Positions 21,707-32,949 of a DNA stretch of 64,000 nt are shown one piece after another. How positions within the stretch are numbered: position 1 is the first letter of the stretch; each line of letters opens with the position of its first letter. Made by a program: the position numbers and the translations under genes. The notes below the pieces were generated by a model, which saw only the letters and a list, made by a program, of their open reading frames with translations, was not told where the DNA came from and made no database searches. Source of the stretch: Phaeotremella fagi (lineage: Eukaryota > Basidiomycota > Tremellomycetes > Tremellales > Phaeotremellaceae). The stretch lies in assembly GCA_001599715.1 (NCBI GenBank), contig BCHU01000012.1:186001-250000 (forward strand), given 5' to 3'.

Positions 21707-22304
21707 TCACTTGACTTGAGAATCCAAGAAGTAAAGATTGGATGAGAAGTAAGAATTTAAGAAGGTATCTATCTAATCTTCGAGTCAACGTATCGCCCAG
21801 ATCCGAAGCCATTTCCCCACTCCACCCCCACCCCATGTATGTATGGCATTTGTATCATAAAATTCTCAACTCTTTCAAAAATATCCAGAACCTTGAGATG
21901 TTTCTGTGAACTGCGATTCACTACCATACAACAGTTTATTAACCCTGGTGGAATGAGTCGAGCATACTGGCGCATGGATGAGCTATCGTTCACGTTCAGC
22001 CTCAGAGTCGCCACCGAAGTCAATGGGCTGAACTATAACTCAATCTGACGCTGACACTGATTCACATTCACATTCATATTCTAGTCGCTTTCTTACTGTA
22101 GAGCATCAACTCTATACGTTTCAGGGGAAACCTTAGAGTGATTTGTTTTTGCTGGAAAATAGCAATCACGCTTCAGTATCAGATGATGTGGTTGGCCATA
22201 CTTGTAGAGGGGAACGCCACTTTCTATCATCTATCTTTCTTTTCTCTTTCTCTTTCTCTTTCTCATTCTCAAACAAGTCAGATTTCTTCTTTATACCTCC
22301 AAAA
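21707..22304. promoter_or_regulatory. Divergent promoter region with CT-rich tract
   Basis: About 600 bp between the fusion gene (-) and the protease-fold gene (+). A TTTCTC pyrimidine tract at 22236-22270 lies just upstream of the plus-strand ATG at 22305, as is common near transcription starts in these fungi. The frame stays open upstream to 22143, but the ATG at 22305 is where protein-like composition begins. Confidence 0.45.
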
Positions 22305-23996
22305 ATGGAAGAAACCAATAGTACCCTGTCCTCTCCTGGGAAGCCTTCGACTCATGCCACCGATTCAACAGCGGGAAACTCTTCAAATGACAAAGAAGCA
22401 GAAAACTTGTTACTAGAGTCATTACAACATCTATCCACTCGATCCGACCAGCAGGAGGTCTTAACTGAGATGAACAGACGTGATTATTACTATGGATTAC
22501 CCTCTCGACCGCGTCTGATTGGCCGGAGCTGGAACAAGGCAGAGTTATTCCGTCAAGAATCACACTCTATACCCAAATTGATCGTTCCGATGGAGAACGA
22601 CCATCCTTTAGCTTTGGCTTGGGATTCCATTCGACCTAAAATCAGAGATTTTTTGAAATCTTACAGATGGTCCAGCATAGATTTAGTCAGAATGGGATAT
22701 TGGGATGACTTGAAGGTGGTCGTTTGGATAGGAATCAAACCTGGTGTCTACTCTCCAGAGATAGGAGACAAACTAGCTCTAGCTTTGTACTCATTGATTG
22801 TCGAGTTCAGTGGAGGGAACGATTTCTCGGTTGAATTGAGGGAGTCCGAAGTTTGTTTCATGTCTAGTGGTCGACTTTTGAACCCCATGACTTTGACATT
22901 ATCAAAAAATGAACTGGTGCATGAACTCAATAAACCCTTCACAGCATCTCTTGGGCTATCAATTTCAACACAACAACATCCATCTGTTGAAGGAACAGGC
23001 GGGTTCTATATGATGGAAGATGGTCCAGATGGTAGACTTTTTTTGGTGACCACGCGACACCTGGTTCTCCCCTTCGATGAAGAAAACAAAGACTTTAAAC
23101 AGAATACCTCAGATGTGGAGATAATCATTCCTCGAGCCAATCTAGAAGAGATAAAAGATCTTCTCTCGAGATATTATGATGAGGAATATCGGTCGGAACT
23201 TGAACAAGAGGCTTTAAAAGAAAAAGAAAGTGGTGGTAACAAAGGTGCCGCCGAGAGAGAGTTGGCGTGTTTCAACTATGATACAAAGACTATTTCATCC
23301 CTCGAACGGACGGTTTGGACAAAATTTCAAGATATCAATGAAAGAACTGTTGGAAAATTGATTTATTCTCCCAAACATTCGGTTTCGGGCTCAAACTCGA
23401 TGATCGATTTAGCTGTTATCGAGTTGGATAAGAATAAATTTCCAGTGGATGTTTATAACAACATGGATTTTAAAAGCACATTCTATATACGGAAACAAGT
23501 CAAAGGCGTTCGTAGCAGGTATCGAATTCTACTGATCGACGATAGACCACTGACGAATGACGAGCTCAAAGTCAACAAACAAGTTTTAATTTCGGGAGGA
23601 AAACTTGGAAGAATCCTCAGTGGTTTAGCGGCTGGATCAAAATCTGATATTCAGATCGAGTCAAGCGGTGGACCGTACATAGCGACCGTTTGGGGATATT
23701 ACGGTGAAACAGATGTATACAGAGATGCCCGTACTGAAATCTTCGGCGTACAAGGGGATTCAGTTTCACCAATTGTAGATTTAGATGGACGGTTGGCAGG
23801 AATGCTAATAGCTGGTTCTCGAGGTTTTCAACTTCGACAACGCGACGCATCGGACATCTGTTACATTCTTCCTGCTCACGAAATTTCGGAGATCATAAAA
23901 GAAGAGTTCCCTCTGGCTCATTTGATTCCACCGCCAGTACTCTCGTCTGATAACACAGTTTACGATTACGAGGTTCATGATCAAGATTTGATATAA
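22305..23996 (+). CDS. Trypsin-like serine-protease-fold protein, single exon
   Basis: 563 residues, no signal peptide, no intron. The N-terminal about 230 residues form a module (YYYGLPSRPRLIGRSW, RWSSIDLVRMGYWDDLKVVVWIG, YSPEIGDKLA) shared with the downstream gene at 24433. The C-terminal part has chymotrypsin-fold landmarks in order: TTRHLVLP with His252, MIDLAVIEL with Asp368 and GVQGDSVSPIVDLDGRLAGML with Ser486, matching GDSGSPV of trypsin-like proteases. The sequence between His and Asp holds a charged insert with an EEYRSELEQEALKEKE helix. The fold assignment rests on these motifs and is moderately sure; activity and substrate are unknown. This layout is probably a lineage-specific fungal family. 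Confidence 0.72.
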   Translation: MEETNSTLSSPGKPSTHATDSTAGNSSNDKEAENLLLESLQHLSTRSDQQEVLTEMNRRDYYYGLPSRPRLIGRSWNKAELFRQESHSIPKLIVPMENDHPLALAWDSIRPKIRDFLKSYRWSSIDLVRMGYWDDLKVVVWIGIKPGVYSPEIGDKLALALYSLIVEFSGGNDFSVELRESEVCFMSSGRLLNPMTLTLSKNELVHELNKPFTASLGLSISTQQHPSVEGTGGFYMMEDGPDGRLFLVTTRHLVLPFDEENKDFKQNTSDVEIIIPRANLEEIKDLLSRYYDEEYRSELEQEALKEKESGGNKGAAERELACFNYDTKTISSLERTVWTKFQDINERTVGKLIYSPKHSVSGSNSMIDLAVIELDKNKFPVDVYNNMDFKSTFYIRKQVKGVRSRYRILLIDDRPLTNDELKVNKQVLISGGKLGRILSGLAAGSKSDIQIESSGGPYIATVWGYYGETDVYRDARTEIFGVQGDSVSPIVDLDGRLAGMLIAGSRGFQLRQRDASDICYILPAHEISEIIKEEFPLAHLIPPPVLSSDNTVYDYEVHDQDLI

Positions 23997-24432
23997 GTAC
24001 TTGCCACGATGTGGTCGGTTGTGGTTTGTATCTAAATAACCTGTATTATGTGATGTAAATAAACATTAGGTTCTTGACGTGTAGCTAGTCAGTATCGCCA
24101 GGTCAGTCACGAGGACACCGACAGTTTTCAACGTCATCTTGTACACATTCTCAGGTTCTGCTCTGAGAATAGTGCAGTACCAGTATGTACAACTAGCACA
24201 TTATTTGATTTCAGGTGGTCATTTCAATTCTTGATAGGGTTTAGATTCAGAACGTGATTCACACAGAAACAAGCCATCTTACCATCTCCACTTGACTCGA
24301 TGTCTTGATGTCCGGATCCGTGAAGTGGAAAAGGTAGAAAAGCACAAGAATTCACTTACTCTTTCTCTCCAGTTTTGAGCTTTTGTTAAAGCCTTTTATA
24401 CGCAGTCCAGAAACACCAAATTAATCGTTGCC
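23997..24432. other. Spacer between tandem paralogues
   Basis: 3' UTR of the protease-fold gene and promoter of its truncated paralogue. A CT-rich stretch (about 24357-24375) precedes the second ATG. No gene is visible. Confidence 0.4.
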
Positions 24433-24978
24433 ATGTCTCAACCAGATACTCAAACACATATACAATCATCCACCTCGTCCTCTGTTTCTGACGCAAATTC
24501 CTTCATGTTGAATCCCAATGTTATCAGATTACTTTCAGCTCTCATCAATCAACCAATCCAGGATGAACTCAGTCAAGAATATCGTGAAAGATATTATTTC
24601 GGTTTACCATCTCGACCCTATCTAATTGGTAGAAGCTGGTCTAAAATCACAAAACTTCAACAACAAGATTCTCATCCTAGACCTAAAATCCTTTCACCTG
24701 TTGATTCCGACCATGAATTCGTCTCTCAATACGATTCCTTTCGATCAAATATCTTGACTTTACTTCAGGACTTGAAAATACGATGGTCCAGTATCGACGT
24801 TGTACGAATCGGTTACAGTGATGATTTGAAGGTGGTACTTTGGATCGGTATGGCTGATACTTGTTCACCTGAAATTGGGGATCGAATCGCTCAATTACTT
24901 CACTGTTGGATTGGTATCTTGGGTGGTGGAAATGATTTTGTTGTTGAATTAAGACAGTCTGCTGTGTTCTTGCTATAG
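24433..24978 (+). CDS. Truncated tandem paralogue of the protease-fold protein (N-terminal module only)
   Basis: 181 residues in one exon. From about residue 52 it aligns with the upstream gene: RYYFGLPSRPYLIGRSW against YYYGLPSRPRLIGRSW, RWSSIDVVRIGYSDDLKVVLWIG against RWSSIDLVRMGYWDDLKVVVWIG, and SPEIGDRIAQLL and GGNDFVVELRQS likewise. It stops at TAG exactly where the first protein runs on toward its protease-like part (VELRQSAVFLL then stop). The His/Asp/Ser part is absent. Either this is a decaying duplicate or the N-terminal module works alone, for example as a partner or decoy of the full-length protein. The reading frame up to the stop is intact, which argues against old decay. Confidence 0.65.
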   Translation: MSQPDTQTHIQSSTSSSVSDANSFMLNPNVIRLLSALINQPIQDELSQEYRERYYFGLPSRPYLIGRSWSKITKLQQQDSHPRPKILSPVDSDHEFVSQYDSFRSNILTLLQDLKIRWSSIDVVRIGYSDDLKVVLWIGMADTCSPEIGDRIAQLLHCWIGILGGGNDFVVELRQSAVFLL

Positions 24979-25374
24979 TCGAGAAGGACTGGACAGATGA
25001 CATGACTGGGTAGACTTGGCAGCCGTTCGTAGCTTTGTCATTGTCATGTCATGATTTTGTACTCGTATCAATCAATTTACATTTCCCACTACTTCTACAA
25101 CACATGCCAAATGAGTTTCTGACCATTACTATTTCAGTTATAGCTGCTCTATATGCGTGAACAAGTGCGTAAGAACGAGTAGTTCGATTCAGCCAAATCA
25201 TATCCAAGTCGAACAACTGACTGGACGGGCCACCGCCGCAGCCACACATACTGTAATACTCGTCACTGTTTGCCATTATCAAAGATCTCAATGTTGGCAC
25301 TACGGAGGGTTATGATTTGTGCGAGTCCTGTATCATATGTGTATTCATAAGCCCGTCAAATGTGATGCCTGTGG
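24979..25374. other. Convergent spacer
   Basis: 3' flanks of the truncated paralogue (+) and of the SDR-like gene (-). Residual similarity to the lost part of the paralogue was looked for and not seen beyond a few codons. Confidence 0.35.
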
Positions 25375-26195
25375 TTACCCTTCATTCAATTTCTTTAAAG
25401 CACATTTACCCCGTTCGGTCACTTCAGGTGATTCCATTATCTGGGTTTCACTACCGTACAAAGCAACATCCAAAAGTGCCGCTGCCAGATTATCAACTTT
25501 TGTAGAATGAGTTGAAGTCAGGAGAGCATGCGTTAAATGACTGCTACTTCCCAATACACCAGCCGGACGAAGAACGTATGTCTCGAGTTTATCGATTTGT
25601 TTATGTTCTGGATCTAGAACTACTAATTCACCTTCTCCCTTGAATCAAAGTCAGCCTTAGCTGATCTTCCGAAGACAATGACCGAAAGACTTACTTGGAT
25701 CTTACGAGGTACTTGTAAAAACCATAAACTTCTCGTTGGGTCTTTCTCAGCATATCTTCCGCTACAATATGAGAAACGGAATTTCTGTTCTGGAGATAAA
25801 TGTGATAGTAGACTTTTTGAGAACACTTGTAAAGCCGATCTTTGAGTTTCGATGTTAATCTTACGATATCCTTCTAGATCGTTACCAGGAAGTCCTAGAC
25901 CTAATGCCCTTTTTCATAATGAGTAATAACTCCCTTGACGAGGTGGAGAGGGAAGATGGTGTATTGTGACATACCAAACACATCCTACTGATCCTGCCAT
26001 TTCTGACAGAGCTGACTCGGGATATTCAGTAAAATCTGTGATGATTATTGTGCGGAGTTTGGGATGTTGATTGATTGCATCGGGAAGTGGTCGTCTTGAT
26101 AAGGCGATCACTTGGGTGATGGCTGGATGTGAGAGTGCTTGTTTAACAACTTCAGACCCTATGTAGCCTGTACAACCTGTTATGATGATCTTCAT
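25375..26195 (-). CDS. NAD(P)-binding Rossmann protein (NmrA/SDR atypical epimerase-reductase type)
   Basis: Three exons; the first is 26195-25975 and the second starts at 25908. The N-terminus MKIIITGCTGYIGSEVVKQ contains the TGxxGxxG dinucleotide-binding loop of extended/atypical short-chain dehydrogenases, followed by VIALSRRPLP at the end of the second strand. Later parts are YRKINIETQRSALQVFSKSL, FRFSYCSGRYAEKDPTRSLW and TYVLRPAGVLG. The active-site YxxxK is not in its classical form. Length is about 240 residues, as in small NAD(P)-dependent epimerase/reductase proteins of fungi. Substrate is unknown. The start ATG at 26195 is directly before the Rossmann strand, so it is well placed. 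Confidence 0.8.
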
Positions 26196-26652
26196 GTTCT
26201 TTTTTGACAAGTTGCAAGACAAGAAGGAGGAAAAGAATTAGTGATAAGCTAATTCTCGGCCAACTTTATCGTGATCTCATGACCGATTTTAATACTGAGA
26301 AAGCTCTCATGGTATTTCTTCGAGCTATTTTCACATTTAGTTTTTGAGAGGGGAATGAGATAACCAAGTGCTAAGAGGAAGGATAACGCAGAAACATTAT
26401 TCATGAACTACATTATGATATTTGGAGGAAGAATATGAGCAAAAGCAGAAGTGACTGGCTACTGTAATGCTGACTGGACTGGACGCGTACTCATACTGTA
26501 AATGAAATGTTGATTTCTTTTTGCGTTTTGTTTTGTTTTCTTTTTCGTTTCCAATTTTCTCTTTTCCTCAATTCTCTTGTTTTCTTGTCGTTTGATACTC
26601 ACTCGACTCATCTTGGATTACCGAAACGTACTGCGACAGACATTAGAATGTC
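26196..26652. promoter_or_regulatory. Divergent promoter of the SDR gene and MPH1
   Basis: About 460 bp. A T-rich pyrimidine tract at about 26515-26590 precedes the MPH1 ATG. No further feature was recognised. Confidence 0.4.
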
Positions 26653-29600
26653 ATGTCGGACGATTTCGATTTTGGAGATGATTTCGTCGTTGATGATTCT
26701 TTCTTGAAAGAGGTTGACAACATAACAGCTAAAGCAGCTACGGCATCGACCATACCCCCATCAGCTTCTATCAATCGATTTAGTTCTTTTCAAAATACCA
26801 ATACGAAGGGGAAAGGATGGACTGGACCTCAAAAATCAGCTGCAGCAGGTCCAAGTCGATCAACATCATCGAATGTTGATAATCGATATTCGAAACCCAG
26901 TGATAGACCTTATGTCAAAGCACCCATCAAACCCACCAGTAGATTACCCCCTCCACCATCTTCAGATGAATTCGATGATCTACCTCTCCCACCTGAATCA
27001 CTGTTCGCAATGGATGCATTGACCACCAAACGAAATCAATCATTCCCATCTCGATCCTCATCAAACTCCGGTATCCCATCTTCGAGGTCTATACAACGTA
27101 ACTCGTCGAAATCAAATCTATCCCTTCAGACTCATCTAAATTTCAGGAGAGAGAATCAAAGTACGAAAGGGAAACGTTGGGATAGGACTATATTTGCTGA
27201 GAGTGGGAGGAGACTTGATGCTGGTCGATTGAAGGCTTTGAAGGGGAAGGGTAGAGCTCGTGATGACGACGAAGATCTTGATGAAGATGATGAAGACGAT
27301 GAACCTTTGGTACCGGGTCCTAAACCTCTTGTCAATGTTTGTGAGTCTTGAAGTTACATTCTGTTTCGTTGTCAATTGCTTAACTCTCCTTAGCTGATCC
27401 TTACAAACCACAAAAACATCTACCTGACGTCGATGCTATCAAAACTTATATATATCCAACAAATCGTTCCCGTCGAGATTATCAATTTGAAGTTGTTAGA
27501 GCATGCTTTGCGGACAACTGTTTAGTAGCTCTTCCAACTGGTTTAGGAAAGACTTTCGTTGCTGGTGTAGTGATGTTGAATTGTAGGTGGTACTGATTGA
27601 CACCCGAAGTTTGTCATTAAACTGAACACCACTTCAGTCTATCGTTGGTTCCCATCTGGTAAAATCGTCTTTCTAGCACCCACAAAACCGCTGGTCAATC
27701 AACAAATTGAAGCTTGTCAATTAACTTGCGGGATACCAAGTAAAGATGCTGCCGTGATGACTGGTTCAAGTGTCAGTGCTAAAGAACGGGCTAAGTTGGT
27801 GAGTCGTCAAACCCTGCCGTTCACTGAGCCTATCACAGTGGTCAGAAAGAAGAGTATTCTATTGTACCCCACAAACACTGGATAACGATCTCAAACGAGG
27901 AGCTGTCGATCCCCACGATATAGTTCTAGCAGTATTCGACGAAGCCCATAAAGCCTCCGGATCTTATGCTTACACAACTATTCTGGCTTATTTGACAGCC
28001 CATCAACCTTATTTCAGAGTCTTGGCTTTGACAGCTACGCCTGGTGCTGATGTACCTAAAGTTCAAGCTGTTGTTGATGCTCTTCATATTAGTCGAATTG
28101 AAATTAGAGAAGCGGAAGCTCCGGAGATTAGCAAGTACATGAACGAAAAGGTGGGTTTATTCGCTTTTCCTGAGAAAAGTTATCTGACCTTCCTGGTTCT
28201 ATCAGAAAATCGATAAACATTTCGTTCAAATGGGAGATGTCATCGATTCATTCCGAGATCGATGGATTGCTTTGATGAAGGTAGGTTCCATCCTCAATCT
28301 TTAGATTGAACGCTAACGCCGTATCACCACTTTAGCCATACGTGATGAAACTTGTTCAAAGTGATATTTTGCACGACAGAGATCTTGATTGTAAACGTTT
28401 GAAAACGTTTAGATTGACTGCGAAAAGGATGGAGATTTCACGAGATAGGACATCAGGGGTACGTTGGGCTTTAGGACCTTTGCAGAGTCTTGAAAAAATG
28501 GCTACTGGAATGAGAAATCTTGTAAGTTTCAATCCCGATTTATCACGATGAAATGATACTGAATTAGTTGGACATTAGTTGGAATTCTCTATTGGAATGT
28601 TTCAAACTTCGTTAACAGAGATTGGAGGTGGTACATCTACCTTGGGCAAAAAAACGAATAACAAAGGAGCGGCCAATTCCATCAGAAACAATTATGAATT
28701 TCAGAAATTATTGAGAGATGTTGAATCTGAGATTAATTGTATTAGGATAGGGAAGGATGGTAAAACTAAAGCTGATAGACATCCTAAAATGGGGAAGACT
28801 CTTGAATTGGTGAGTTGAATGTGCGGATTTCGGATGATTGGGTGGCTGATATCTGTCTTGTTTTTTTTTTCTTCAGCTTTTGGCACATTTTGCTCAAGCT
28901 GCAGAAGATGAGACTGTACATGGGATTAAGAATGATACTCGTGCAATGGTTTTCTGCTCTTACAGAGATTGTGTTTTGGAGATAGTCGTAAGTACACCTA
29001 GTTTCGGAATACGAGCCACATAAGCTAACACGAAATAGGACATGTTGAACGAGCACCCGGGTCTGCTCAAGGCTACAAAGTTTGTTGGACAATCACAAGG
29101 GAAACAGGAGGAAGATAAAGGTTTCACTCAAAAGGAGCAGAAGAGGGTGTGTTATGAGTCTTGAAATCAAGCTGAATGTTTTCTTTAGACGATTAACGAT
29201 TTCAAAGACGGGAAATTTAATATCCTTGTTTCGACATCGATTGGGGAGGAGGGTTTGGATATTGGAGAAGTGGATTTCGTTGTTGTTTACGATATGCCCA
29301 AACAGTCTATCAAATTGGTGAGTCTGAATGAAACATGGCGGATTACTCGAACGACAGACTGATCTTTTCTGCAGCTCCAACGTATCGGTCGAACAGGACG
29401 TAAACGTGAAGGTCAAGTTCACGTTTTGATGTCGGAAGGTCGAGAAGATGCAAATTGGGATTCAGCTCAACAAACTCATCGAGAGATCCAAGAAGAAATT
29501 CTTCATTCAAGGAATCTAGAATTGTTCGAAGATGTCGAACCACTTCTACCACTCAACAACGGTCGACCAGTCATACCTCAATGCGTCGAACGTGAGATGG

Positions 29601-31274
29601 AAGTTGATCCTTGGGATCCCAGTGAAAGAACCAGAAAACCATTGAACGCTGCGAAAGATCTCGCCATCAAATCTAAAACTACTTCGAAGAAAGATAAATC
29701 CGTACAGAGGGGTCATGAGATACCTGATGAAGCTCCAAGGGGATTTAAAAGTGTCATGGATCTTTTGATCGCTAACGATAAGACTCTTGTTAATGGAAAA
29801 ATCTCTAAAGGGAAGGGGAATAAGAAAAGGATTCGAGAGGAATCTGAAGAAATTCGAGGTATCCCTGATAGCGAGGTTGAGGATGATAATGAGGACGATG
29901 AGAATCTTGAAAAATTGTTTTTGGAAACTACTTCGACTAAAAGCAAGAATGGGAAATCGAAAGTCAAAATCGCTAAAGCTAAAGGTTTGACTAAAACGGC
30001 CGAATCAGTAACGAAGAAAAGCAAATCAACAGCTGAAAAGAAAGCCGCTGGGAAAAAGGTCAACAAGGTCGTCACTACTCAACTATCTGATGATGAAACA
30101 CCTTCGGACGTCGAGTTCAGGAAATCTAGGGCATCTCGGGAGGCTCTCAATAAATCCGGTTTGGACTTCTTCAACACTGAAGGTCCGGTTCGTTTGGGCG
30201 GTAGTCGACCTTCACCACCGTTATTCACTCCGCCTAGTTCACCTGAGAAGTCTGTTGGTAAGGTTGTACGAGCGACTCATCCGATCGTATCCCCTATAAC
30301 TGATGAATCGATTCCGAAGAACCGAGGAAATGCAGGCAAGAAAACCATCGCGGTGGATGAAGAAGTCGTTGAGAATATGATTGGCGATGTGGATCCCAAA
30401 AGGACGGTCAATTTACAACTCACCCCGAGGACTGCGGCGGCTGCTGGCTTCTCTGAGATTGCGGATCTATCAATGGATTGGGATATGGATTTGGAACTCA
30501 GTCAAGATCCTCTTCCGTTAGGGGATGATAGCAGTACGCCGACGACTTCGCCTATAATTACAAATGGGAATGGGATGCGTGCGGCGTCAGGTAGAGTTTT
30601 GGCTAAGAACAAGATCTCAACCAACATGGCTCCACCTGTTCGAACCACTCCTTTGAATCAACATCTATCGACACCGTCTCATGAGGCTACACAATTCCCG
30701 ATTAGACGAGCTGGTAGAGGTAGAGTTGTTGTTTCGTCTAGTGAACGATCGGGTGTGGAGGAGATTGATTCTCCTGTGGCGAGAAGGATTGGGAGAGTTG
30801 AAGTCCCACCTAGTTCATCACCTGCTGCGCCTGTCCGGGTTAGGAAGAGAAGGAAAGTGAATGCAGAGCAAGTTGGTGAATATGTAAGTGTGCTTTTATA
30901 AGCAAACTCATGAGGGGCTAACACACCCCCAGCTGGACTTAGCGGTTTCAGTCTCAGGCTCTGAATCATCAGACGAAGAATCAGGTTCAGACGTGTCAAA
31001 CGAATCCGACAGAAGATTCGCCAACAACTTCCAACCTACTCAAGCACCTAAAGGGTACAACCAACAAGCGATCTATGTTGCCGGGTTATCGACTCAGGTA
31101 GCACCGAATCATGGATTAAATTTTAGACGTCGTCATGATACCCAAGGTTTTTTGGCTAAAGCTAGAAAACCGGTTTTGCTTTCTGATGATGAAGATGAGG
31201 GGGGAAGTGAGAATGAATATGAATTGGGTAGCTTTGTTTGTGAGGATGACGATTTGGCTTTTACTAGTGAGTAA
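26653..31274 (+). CDS. MPH1: ATP-dependent 3'-5' DNA helicase Mph1 (FANCM family)
   Basis: Remodels replication forks and D-loops and limits crossovers; nuclear. About ten exons, more than 1300 residues. After a disordered N-terminus the helicase core follows: YQFEVVRACFADNCLVAL, Walker A in LPTGLGKTFVAGV (about residue 280), LAPTKPLVNQQ, DEAH box in VFDEAHKASG and LALTATPGADVPKV. An FANCM-type insert precedes the second RecA domain: KTLELLLAHF, RAMVFCSYRDCV, LVSTSIGEEGLDIGEVD and QRIGRTGRKREG. The C-terminal half is a charged, Lys/Ser-rich region with a conserved late block RRFANNFQPTQAPKGYNQQA. Exons 28579-28818 and 29082-29160 are short and flanked by canonical splice sites. Assignment is safe; the middle exon borders are approximate. 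Confidence 0.93.
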
Positions 31275-31535
31275 ACTTGGGTTTTGGGTTGGGGTTGGGG
31301 TTTGATATTGATGGATTTGATTTTCTAGGTCAGAGTGATGCTTTATCGAATTTTTAGGATAAGAGGATATTCTACGGTACGAGTTGGAATGATGATTCAC
31401 AAATGCTACCATACTGGTCCGTTGTTTAACTGTAACTGTACCTTTCATGCATGTATCATGTCATATATCGTATCGCCATTCGTTCAATTCGCACCCGGTA
31501 TAATCATACTCCATCGAAACGCTACAGAATCCTCT
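31275..31535. other. Convergent spacer
   Basis: 3' flanks of MPH1 and of the Lys-rich gene. No feature recognised. Confidence 0.35.
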
Positions 31536-32335
31536 TCATTTCTTAGATTTCTTAGCGGTACCACCAGTTTCAGCTTTCGCTTTTGATTTTGATTTTTTGG
31601 GTTCAGATGCAGAGATCTCTGCGTCTACAGCTGCAGCTGCAGATTTACGTTTGGTAGGTTTTTTGACGGTGATGTTGAGCGAAATCTGGGTATCACGATA
31701 CATTTTCAGTTGGAGAATTAAGTGTTAGATGAGAGGTTTGGACTTACTTGAACTTCGACTTCTGGGTTTTTAGATTTAGATTTCCCTTTGCTTTCTTCGA
31801 TTTTGATTGGGATTTTAGTTGATTTGGAGAGAGTCCATCCGTATGACCTAATGGGAAAAATTTCATCATCAATCCTGTATTTCTATAAATCGAAAGGAAG
31901 AGGAGTAACGTACCCGGTAGAAAACTCTTTAACCTTGGCATCACCTTTGAAAACCTCTTCATCACCTCTTCCAAAAGAGACTTCAAGATCTTGAGCCAGT
32001 TTCATGAATCCATCTTTATCCCCTTCCCCCTTTCCATCTTCTTGATCGATAACGTCAATCTCATCATCACCACCTTCGTCGTTCGATTCTACTTCTTCTT
32101 GATCATCGATGAGTGCGAGATTCTCTTTGGTGAGTAAAGCTTTCTTCATTTTAGTTGAGGGTTTATTGTCTTTGATGACTTTATCTTTAATGGTGGTGCT
32201 GTTATTTTTGTTCTCCTTTTTAGTTGACGTTGACTTGACAACCGCGGTTTTAGGTTTTGACTCTGGTTTGATTTTGGGTTCTGATTTGGATACCTTTTTG
32301 GTAGTTGGTGGAAGTACTGCTTTGGTTCTTGCCAT
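31536..32335 (-). CDS. Lys/Ser-rich, probably nuclear protein of unknown function
   Basis: Three exons (32335-31914, 31847-31748, 31685-31536) form one frame of about 223 residues. The N-terminus is a basic KKVSKSEPKIKPESK-type stretch, then an acidic block (DDQEEVESNDEGGDDEIDVID), then FMKLAQDLEVSFGRGDEEVF, which may be a short amphipathic segment. SYGWTLSKSTKIPIKIEE follows, and the protein ends in repeated KKSKSKAK/AKKSKK. The basic ends resemble nucleolar or nuclear localisation signals. No domain is recognised. The splice joins are supported by canonical sites and frame continuity. Confidence 0.65.
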
Positions 32336-32949
32336 CTGTGATATTTTAGAGATGATACTTGTAGTTGTAGTTGAGAAGGTTTAAAGATAGATGTTGGTGT
32401 TAGATGTGTGTTTTGATCTATCAATCAACGTGGCACTGGAGAGGAATCGTTTCAGCTTTACAACTGGTGTTTAGTTGAATGACTGTCGATGATGTTGATT
32501 TCAAATTTCCCATGTAGATGGGAAGATCACAGTTGTCATTTATTTGAAATCACCCATTGTGCCAGTCGTTCATGAAGCCTTCTAGAGACAAAAGCAGGTG
32601 TAAAAGTGGGATGGACTTACTTGGACTTGTTCTTAAACTGACTACTGCCACACTTGTCCTTTGTACCGGTTAAGCACCATCTACCCTATACATCCTTGGC
32701 CACTGAAATCAATCAATTCATCCTTCATCTCAACATTCAACATCCATCCTCAACAATTCCCATCTCAGCACCCGATAAATAGCGTTCACTCACTAAGTCC
32801 ATTCTGCCGAACTCAGAAGAGATTGGATTCAAAACTTGATCCCGGTACCCCCCCTTATCGACCTCCCGCCAAGAAAGATCTTCGTACGAGATCGTCTCGT
32901 CATCGTTCGATCTCGTTCTCCTTTGAAGTATCTCTTCAACATCCAGATC
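32336..32949. promoter_or_regulatory. Divergent promoter of the Lys-rich gene and the ABCG transporter
   Basis: About 610 bp. An open frame continues upstream of the transporter ATG (from about 32836), but the ATG at 32950 starts a good signal peptide and is preferred. No specific binding site was recognised. Confidence 0.4.
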
